Source: JAQGLW01 sp035995725 (lineage in GTDB: Bacteria; Pseudomonadota; Gammaproteobacteria; Burkholderiales; Burkholderiaceae_D). Taken from it: a stretch of 12,853 nt of DNA. The translations under genes were made by a program, and so were the position numbers. Positions 8,851-12,853 of the stretch are shown here, one piece after another; the first letter of the stretch is position 1, and the number at the start of each line of letters is the position of its first letter. Under the pieces are notes generated by a model. That model worked only from the letters and a program-made list of their open reading frames with translations. It had not been told where the DNA came from and ran no database searches. Location of the stretch: the NCBI GenBank assembly GCA_035995725.1, contig DASYKE010000048.1, positions 1 through 12,853 of the forward strand, in the 5' to 3' direction.

Positions 8851-10179
8851 TTAGTATTGCGCGTGCAGCCGCATGGATCCGACATTCACAGGGCCGCGGT
8901 CCGCGTTGTAGGCGGGATTGGCAATACGCTGATAGTCCAGCGTTACCCATGCGTGTTTGGCGACATTGAGACTATAGTAGGTTTCCACGATGGACTCTGG
9001 CCGATAATTCAATTTGCCGTCCCCAATGAACGCGCCATGGCCGCCTGCCGCCAGATAATCGCGATGGGCGCTCGACAAGCCATTGCGCACAAAGGCGATG
9101 CCGACCGTATCGTCACCGCGGTTCCATGCCCGTCCTTTCATGACAGCCCCGGCAGAAAGGGAACGTTCGATTTCAGTGAACGCAAACGTCTCTGAAGCCC
9201 CGTCATTCCAGCTGGCTCGGGCAAAGATGCCGGTATCGGGGGTCAGATTTTGTTCGGCATTGATACCAAAGCCATATTTCACGCGCTCCTTGCGCACGAG
9301 AGACAGATCCGGCACGCCACCGTTATTTGGTGCGTTAGCCAGCGCATCGCGAAATCCGCCCATGTTGGCCTTGTTACGAAACGCCAGGAAACGCAGTTTT
9401 CCTGGCTGATCGCCGATGGTATGCGCGTGTTCCAGTTCGATCTGGTCTCCGTAATGCGTAAAAATCCGTGTGTCGAGCGGCAAGCCATTGGATTCCGCCG
9501 GCTGCATGAACCGTCCGGCGCGAATCGCCCAGTCATCGTAAAAATATTCGATGGCCGCACCCCAGGAATAGCCGCGTGCATCGGCCGCAAAGTCATACGC
9601 GCCATGGGCGAGCAGCGCCCAGTTCAGGAACTGCGTGCGAGGATCATGCGCAAACGAGCTGTTGTCGAATATATCGATGACGGCAAGATTACCGGCAGTG
9701 ACGACGATGCGCCGTTTGTCGACCATGCCGGCCAGCTGGTTGGCATCGGATTCGACCGCTTCCTTTTCGCCGCCGTGATTCCAGGTTTGGCGCAAAAACA
9801 GGCGGGCGCGGTATAAGGTTGGATTGGGCCCGCTGGTTTTTTGCTGTTCTCCATTGGGGAAGCCACCCAAGCCTCTGAGCTCGGACAGTGGAACGCCCTG
9901 CACGAGCTCGGGGTCGAAATAAAGTTCGCCGCCACGCCATGGGCGCCAGCCGAACGCCGCAGTAGCGCTGAAGGTATAAGCCTTTTCACGCTCAGGCCGC
10001 AGGCTAAAGTCGCCTGTATACAGTGCAGGGAAAGACGGTTTGGTTTGCCAGATGTACGTGGTCTGAAAGTGTGCATTCCAGGCTTCTTCCTTGACGTCCT
10101 CTGCATGCGCCGAAACCAAGGAGCCGAACAGCGTTGCGAGAATGAATGCGATTACCGTCTTCTTATTGCTTTTATACAT
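8851..10179 (-). CDS. OprB-like outer-membrane porin
   Basis: This 442-aa protein has a Sec signal peptide (MYKSNKK, a hydrophobic stretch, cleavage likely after SAHA at residue 26). The mature chain is rich in alternating aromatic/polar strands, as in beta-barrels, and ends in a terminal Tyr. The C-terminal part (GKLNYRPESIVETYYSLN, HAWVTLDYQ, NPAYNADRGPV) resembles the carbohydrate-selective porin OprB family. It should form a solute channel in the outer membrane. The start is clear: GGAGG at 10185-10189 lies 5 nt before the ATG. The permease ATG follows 10 bp after its stop, so it heads the transporter operon and probably admits the same substrate to the periplasm. Which solute is unknown; a sugar label would be by family name only. 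Confidence 0.88.
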   Translation of the reverse strand: MYKSNKKTVIAFILATLFGSLVSAHAEDVKEEAWNAHFQTTYIWQTKPSFPALYTGDFSLRPEREKAYTFSATAAFGWRPWRGGELYFDPELVQGVPLSELRGLGGFPNGEQQKTSGPNPTLYRARLFLRQTWNHGGEKEAVESDANQLAGMVDKRRIVVTAGNLAVIDIFDNSSFAHDPRTQFLNWALLAHGAYDFAADARGYSWGAAIEYFYDDWAIRAGRFMQPAESNGLPLDTRIFTHYGDQIELEHAHTIGDQPGKLRFLAFRNKANMGGFRDALANAPNNGGVPDLSLVRKERVKYGFGINAEQNLTPDTGIFARASWNDGASETFAFTEIERSLSAGAVMKGRAWNRGDDTVGIAFVRNGLSSAHRDYLAAGGHGAFIGDGKLNYRPESIVETYYSLNVAKHAWVTLDYQRIANPAYNADRGPVNVGSMRLHAQY

Positions 10180-10533
10180 TGGTACCTCCGCCTGGTATGA
10201 ACGACAGAGTACCTTTCATCAGTACTTGTTCAATGCCCGCCAAAGCAGAAGCATCGCGACGGCGCCAGACCCAACAAATTAGCACGACGCAGACGCAACA
10301 GCAATGGCGTTCGCTGCTTGTACGGCAGCGAATCCAGCACTTAATAGATTGTTTTTGGAATTCTGACTCTCCCGGAGAAAGTCCGGGATATCGGGATACC
10401 ATCATCCGCCCATGGCGCGATGACGGCAGGAGAGGGGACCCTGCGTTATCTTGCCGAGGCAGAACCAGACAAGGTCTGGCAACAACTACCACTCGAACAA
10501 GTGCCCATGAAAGGGGCTCCATAAACTGAAAAC
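10180..10533 (-). promoter_or_regulatory. Highly structured 5' leader of the porin-ABC operon, candidate cis-regulatory RNA
   Basis: About 350 nt separate the putative promoter from the porin start with no convincing gene. Six short-loop hairpins follow one another: GCCC 10503-10506/10514-10517; CCAGAC 10465-10470/10474-10479; GCAGG 10426-10430/10440-10444; a 9-bp stem 10402-10410/10414-10423 with one bulged base; TCCCGGA 10370-10376/10382-10388; and TTCGCTGC 10310-10317/10325-10332. GGTAC 10181-10185 could also pair with GTACC 10209-10213, placing the porin Shine-Dalgarno at the edge of a helix. No T-run follows these hairpins on the minus strand, so control of translation or RNA stability is likelier than attenuation. 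I could not match it to a known riboswitch class. Confidence 0.45.
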
Positions 10534-10539
10534 AGGCGA

Positions 10540-10569
10540 AGTGTAATTGTGTATCCTTTCTTCCGTCAA
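10540..10569 (-). promoter_or_regulatory. Putative sigma-70 promoter of the porin-ABC operon
   Basis: Read on the minus strand, TTGACG (10569-10564) is followed after 18 bp by TACACT (10545-10540), which would start transcription near 10533. The -35 matches 5 of 6 consensus bases, the -10 only 4 of 6. The -35 lies inside one copy of a 9-bp direct repeat. Confidence 0.35.
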
Positions 10570-10594
10570 GAAAAAATATCAATGGCGTCAAGAA
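10564..10594. repeat. 9-bp direct repeat with 22-bp period, possible operator
   Basis: CGTCAAGAA occurs at 10564-10572 and exactly again at 10586-10594, 22 bp apart start to start, which is about two helical turns on the same DNA face. The left copy covers the putative -35 of the porin promoter. This spacing is what a dimeric or tandem-bound regulator would recognise. Confidence 0.4.
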
Positions 10595-10646
10595 GCGAAC
10601 ACGACAGGTTAAGTTCAACTGGCTTAACCGCGACTTTCAGACCGCA

Positions 10647-10772
10647 TTACGCCGACGGCATCACAAACATCGCTACCATAGCGGTTGCCATCAATAGGTG
10701 GCAATACCGCTTGGGCCATCGTCCGCTGCACAGGCGATTAAGGAGTCGATATAGAGAATCCGCCTTTTGCAT
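10647..10772 (-). CDS. Small ORF (41 aa), membrane- or signal-peptide-like; possible leader peptide or gene remnant
   Basis: GGAGG (10779-10783) lies 6 nt before an ATG at 10772, the best-spaced ribosome-binding site in this gap. The 41-residue product is basic at the N-terminus (RLLNRLCSGRWPKRYC) and then hydrophobic (HLLMATAMVAMFVMPSA) up to the stop. That is the shape of a signal peptide ended exactly at its would-be cleavage site, or of a tiny single-pass membrane protein. A 10-bp hairpin with two bulged bases (10681-10690 with 10699-10710) lies inside it. Past the TAA the same frame continues for about 25 codons. It lies upstream of the porin-ABC promoter on the same strand. I recognise no family, and it may be the decayed start of a binding-protein gene. 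Confidence 0.4.
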   Translation of the reverse strand: MQKADSLYRLLNRLCSGRWPKRYCHLLMATAMVAMFVMPSA

Positions 10773-10900
10773 GAACCGCCTCCAATAAGTGATATAAAAG
10801 CTTCTACGCTTTTGATTGTGACAATTTTGTTCTAATGAAATAATAAAATTATCGCAACAAAATCTATGTACAAAATCTTCCTATCTTCCTTTATACCGTT
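10773..10900. other. AT-rich intergenic spacer downstream of dmeF
   Basis: This stretch is markedly richer in A and T than its surroundings. It holds a small hairpin AAAAGC/GCTTTT (10796-10801 with 10808-10813), a long-loop inverted repeat ATTTTGTT/AACAAAAT (10824-10831 with 10856-10863), and two copies of CAAAATCT (10858-10865 and 10871-10878). A promoter for the small ORF probably lies here (for example TTGCGA-17-TAGAAC on the minus strand), but it is weak. No convincing terminator for dmeF is visible. Confidence 0.4.
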
Positions 10901-11872
10901 TCAGGTAAAAGCCCGATTGCACTGATGAATTTCAATCGTGGTATGGACGATTTCTTCATGCACCGCCATCTGTTCACTAACTTTTTTCGGGGTCAGTGTC
11001 TGGTCGTGCGTGACAACGCTTAATGCACAAGAATAAGACTGCTTCCCGACTCGCCAGACGTGCAAGTCCACGACCCGGGTATTGCCGGCGTCAGACCCAG
11101 TCTCCACTGCCTCACGAATCTCTTTAACAACCGGATGGTCCATCTCCCGGTCCAGCAGCACTTTGCCAGTCTCGGTAATCAAGTTCTTTGCCCAGATCGC
11201 CACCAACACCGCACCGACTATACCCATCGCCGGGTCCAGCCACGACCACCCGTACAGCCAACCTCCGGCCAATGCAATGATGGCCAATACCGACGTGACT
11301 GCGTCGGCAATGACATGCACATAGGCTGACTTCAGATTCAGGTCGTGCTGATGATGGTGATGGTTGTCATGACCATGGTGATGGCCGGCTTCGCCATGAT
11401 GATGGTGTGCGCCGCCCAGGATAAAAGCACAAACAATGTTCACAACAAGTCCGACAGCCGCAACGATCATTGCTTCTTGATAGTGAATTGGCTGGGGAGA
11501 CAGGATGCGCTCGAACGAACCAAACACCATCAGTGCGGCGATACACATCAGGAAGACGGCACTGGTAAAGCCGGCCAGCACTTCAATTTTCCAGGTGCCA
11601 AATGTAAAGCGAGGGTCTTTGGCATACCGCCGTGCAACCGTATAGGCAAAAGCGCTCAAGCCAATTGCAAGCGCATGCGAACTCATGTGCCAGCCATCCG
11701 CCAACAGCGCCATCGAATTAAACCACCATCCTGCGGCAATTTCCACGACCATCATTGCTGCGGTAATCCACATTACAGCCTTAGTCCCTCGCTCGGCCGC
11801 CATATTGCCTTCTTCAAATACGTGACTGTGGGTCCAGGCTGAGAGATTGTCTGTATGGTGTACGTTAGTCAT
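10901..11872 (-). CDS. dmeF: Cation diffusion facilitator, Co2+/Ni2+ efflux protein DmeF
   Basis: This 323-aa inner-membrane antiporter of the CDF family exports divalent metal. The membrane zone spans about residues 30-230. TM2 carries LLADGWHMSSH, with D59 as the metal-site acid, and TM5 carries H186-V-I-A-D190, the usual H-x3-D partner. A His-rich cytoplasmic loop (about 156-176, with some 13 His) lies between TM4 and TM5, and the N-terminus has H5, H6, H15 and H17. The C-terminal regulatory domain (DLHVWRVG near 269) is complete. ADGWHMSSHALAIGLSAFAY and RFTFGTWKIEVLAGFTSAVF are typical of DmeF rather than CzcD. The dmeR repressor upstream supports Co/Ni as the substrate. The start ATG overlaps the stop of a small ORF. 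Confidence 0.9.
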   Translation of the reverse strand: MTNVHHTDNLSAWTHSHVFEEGNMAAERGTKAVMWITAAMMVVEIAAGWWFNSMALLADGWHMSSHALAIGLSAFAYTVARRYAKDPRFTFGTWKIEVLAGFTSAVFLMCIAALMVFGSFERILSPQPIHYQEAMIVAAVGLVVNIVCAFILGGAHHHHGEAGHHHGHDNHHHHQHDLNLKSAYVHVIADAVTSVLAIIALAGGWLYGWSWLDPAMGIVGAVLVAIWAKNLITETGKVLLDREMDHPVVKEIREAVETGSDAGNTRVVDLHVWRVGKQSYSCALSVVTHDQTLTPKKVSEQMAVHEEIVHTTIEIHQCNRAFT

Positions 11873-12015
11873 ATGTCTTTCTTTGCCGCCGCGCTGAGCG
11901 AATAGCGTTCAACTTTCTGTTCACGGCGAGTCCGGTCATTAATGATTTGATGCGAGCGGAAATCGATCATCTTTTCCCGCTCGCGGGCGCCGTTACGCGT
12001 ACGCAGCCAACCCAT
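11869..12015 (-). CDS. Small ORF (48 aa) between dmeR and dmeF, translationally coupled to dmeF
   Basis: An open frame begins at ATG 12015 and ends in TGA at 11869-11871, overlapping the dmeF start as ATGA. The product is very hydrophilic and basic (about 10 Arg, many Glu and Lys), with no cysteine and no membrane segment: MGWLRTRNGARERE, then FRSHQIINDRTRREQKVERY. The codon use looks ordinary for this genome. The ribosome-binding site is poor; the frame is open back to a TAA near 12065, and an inner ATG (11970) has GGGA 4 nt upstream, so the start is uncertain. I recognise no family. It may only help load ribosomes onto dmeF, or it may be a small metal-response protein. Confidence 0.4.
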   Translation of the reverse strand: MGWLRTRNGAREREKMIDFRSHQIINDRTRREQKVERYSLSAAAKKDI

Positions 12016-12086
12016 GCAGAAGCTGTCTTGCTGTCGGGCACGCAGATGTCGATACAGGCTGATTTAACAGCCATGTGAAGCCAGCC

Positions 12087-12365
12087 TTACTTGAGATAGG
12101 AGCGAACGACTTCGACCAGCTCGTCAGCTCCTTTCATGCGCTCTGCGTCGCTGGCAATGGCTGGGCTTGCCACGTGCTCGCGAATATGGTCCTCAATTAC
12201 CTCTGCCATGAGGCCGTTTATCGCTCCACGGGTTGCAGCAATTAATTGCAATACTTCAGTGCAACCGTTTTCACTTTCCAACGCTCGCTCGATTGCTTCA
12301 ACCTGCCCGCGAATGCGCCGCACACGGTTGAGAAGTTTCGTTTTCTCCCGGGTGGTATGAGCCAT
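12087..12365 (-). CDS. dmeR: RcnR/CsoR-family Co/Ni-responsive repressor DmeR
   Basis: This 92-aa, all-helical protein represses efflux genes until Co2+ or Ni2+ binds. With the start at 12365 the residues fall exactly on the RcnR metal site: H3, C35 (in ENGCTEVLQ), H60 and H64 (in EDHIREHV). The family core KTKLLNRVRRIRGQVEAIER (residues 8-27) includes basic residues that contact DNA. A longer frame begins with TTG at 12383, but ATG 12365 has GGAA 6 nt upstream and gives the conserved MAHTTREK start. The operator at 12391-12410 lies 25 bp upstream. It heads a likely operon with the small ORF and dmeF. Other CsoR-family sensors (copper, formaldehyde) lack this complete H-C-H-H set. Confidence 0.92.
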   Translation of the reverse strand: MAHTTREKTKLLNRVRRIRGQVEAIERALESENGCTEVLQLIAATRGAINGLMAEVIEDHIREHVASPAIASDAERMKGADELVEVVRSYLK

Positions 12366-12390
12366 GGTTTTTCCAAATATCAAGTAAAAT

Positions 12391-12410
12391 TACTATAGGG
12401 GGGTATAGTA
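12391..12410 (-). promoter_or_regulatory. DmeR operator, perfect inverted repeat with G/C tract
   Basis: TACTATA, then GGGGGG, then TATAGTA: a perfect 7-6-7 palindrome on the strand opposite dmeR. This is the form recognised by RcnR-type repressors (TACT/AGTA arms around a G-tract) and agrees with the dmeR operator I recall from Rhizobium. On the minus strand the inner arm supplies a TATAGT that could be the -10, so repressor binding would cover the dmeR promoter. Confidence 0.85.
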
Positions 12411-12567
12411 TCATATTCGAACCCATAATTTGCGGATTTGCCTGAAAGGCATTTGCGATGGTTTCCTTGTGTTCCGCTACAGTTGATTGGCCGAGCCGCG
12501 CAGAGATGATCAGGTCTACAAAGTCCAGTCCGATTGCTGCGGCCCTTGTGTCACTGCCTGGGCCGGG

Positions 12568-12853
12568 CTATTTGAAGATAGCTTCCAAATCTGCCTCGGC
12601 ACCATATGAGTCGGACAAGCTCAGTACATTTTCTATGTACTCAAGATGCCCGAGCATGCAGTGGATGGCCTTGTCGGCATCGGCGGCAGCGATGGCGCCG
12701 ATGATGTCGCTGTGCTCATGATGCGGACACGATGGTACAGACGGAGAATCGTAGAGCACGATAATCAGGCAGGTCAGTGAAGCGAGCTCGCGCATGAGCT
12801 TGGTCATTATCGGATTGCCAACCAGTTCAGCGATCAAAATATGAAATTCGCCG
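12568..12853 (-). CDS. GntR-family regulator, C-terminal FCD domain (5' part outside window)
   Basis: The frame is open through the right edge and ends in TAG at 12568-12570, so the N-terminal winged helix lies beyond the window. The visible 94 residues form the helical ligand-binding FCD domain. GEFHILIAELVGNPIM matches the 'FH..IAE.SGNP' helix, HHEHSDIIGAIAAADADKAI the 'H.EH..I..AI...D...A' helix, and MLGHLEYIENVL the last helix. The His residues in these helices are the usual FCD metal ligands. FadR/GntR regulators of this type sense small organic acids and usually control a nearby metabolic gene, which is not visible here. The TTG at 12837 is not the real start. Confidence 0.85.
   Translation of the reverse strand, partial: GEFHILIAELVGNPIMTKLMRELASLTCLIIVLYDSPSVPSCPHHEHSDIIGAIAAADADKAIHCMLGHLEYIENVLSLSDSYGAEADLEAIFK

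Noticed and set aside
10172..10219. A 15-codon minus-strand ORF whose stop overlaps the porin start, possibly coupled
   Set aside because: No Shine-Dalgarno precedes its ATG, and the porin already has its own strong, well-spaced GGAGG.
10370..10480. A guanidine-I (ykkC) riboswitch, suggested by CCGGGAGAG on the minus strand and the NitT/TauT-type transporter
   Set aside because: The other conserved blocks of that class (CUAGGGUUCCG, GGUCCGAGAG, ACGGCGGGAUAAAAGCCC) are absent.
10172..10618. A 148-codon minus-strand frame across the porin leader
   Set aside because: Its composition is not protein-like (runs such as CCCVCVVLICWVWRRR), it has no RBS, and it overlaps the porin start; the hairpins explain the region better.
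11967..12074. A second small minus-strand ORF of about 35 codons starting at 12074
   Set aside because: It overlaps the better-supported 48-codon frame out of phase, has no RBS and ends well short of dmeF.
12458..12721. An 87-codon + strand frame opposite the GntR gene
   Set aside because: Ser/Met-rich shadow of the FCD domain coding strand, with no RBS or recognisable motif.

Overview
The window reads as chromosomal DNA of a betaproteobacterium, most likely Burkholderiales and probably Oxalobacteraceae-like (Herminiimonas/Herbaspirillum/Collimonas type). This is inferred from the moderately high GC, the codon use, the sequence of PepN and class I Fbp, and the DmeR/DmeF pair. No search could be run, so the genus is a guess.

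Left part (1-5400), housekeeping. It opens with the last 32 codons of an unrecognised + strand gene, followed by a compact three-way-junction RNA fold with a U-tract (137-210). Two minus-strand lipoproteins follow: a DUF4136-type protein and a 113-aa unknown. Divergently from the second lies pepN (M1 aminopeptidase N), and fbp (class I fructose-1,6-bisphosphatase) follows 25 bp later on the same strand. A tRNA-Thr(CGU) with encoded CCA and a strong intrinsic terminator closes this block.

Middle part (5427-10900), accessory-looking and all on the minus strand. It holds a lone XRE regulator beside the tRNA and an operon of OprB-like porin, duplicated NitT/TauT-type permease and ATPase with a C-terminal AAA-associated domain. 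No periplasmic binding protein is visible in the window. Upstream of the porin is about 720 bp that would normally be called empty. It contains a run of six hairpins, a plausible promoter, a 9-bp direct repeat with a 22-bp period at the -35 element, and a 41-codon ORF with a strong ribosome-binding site. This uptake system with its structured leader is the best candidate here for something undescribed.

Right part (10901-12853), metal efflux and a regulator. dmeR (RcnR/CsoR family, with the full H3-C35-H60-H64 metal signature) and dmeF (cation diffusion facilitator with a His-rich loop) form a Co/Ni resistance unit. A perfect TACTATA-G6-TATAGTA operator lies just upstream of dmeR. Between dmeR and dmeF is an unannotated 48-codon ORF whose stop overlaps the dmeF start (ATGA), suggesting translational coupling. 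The window ends inside a GntR-family FCD-domain regulator whose N-terminal part lies beyond the right edge.
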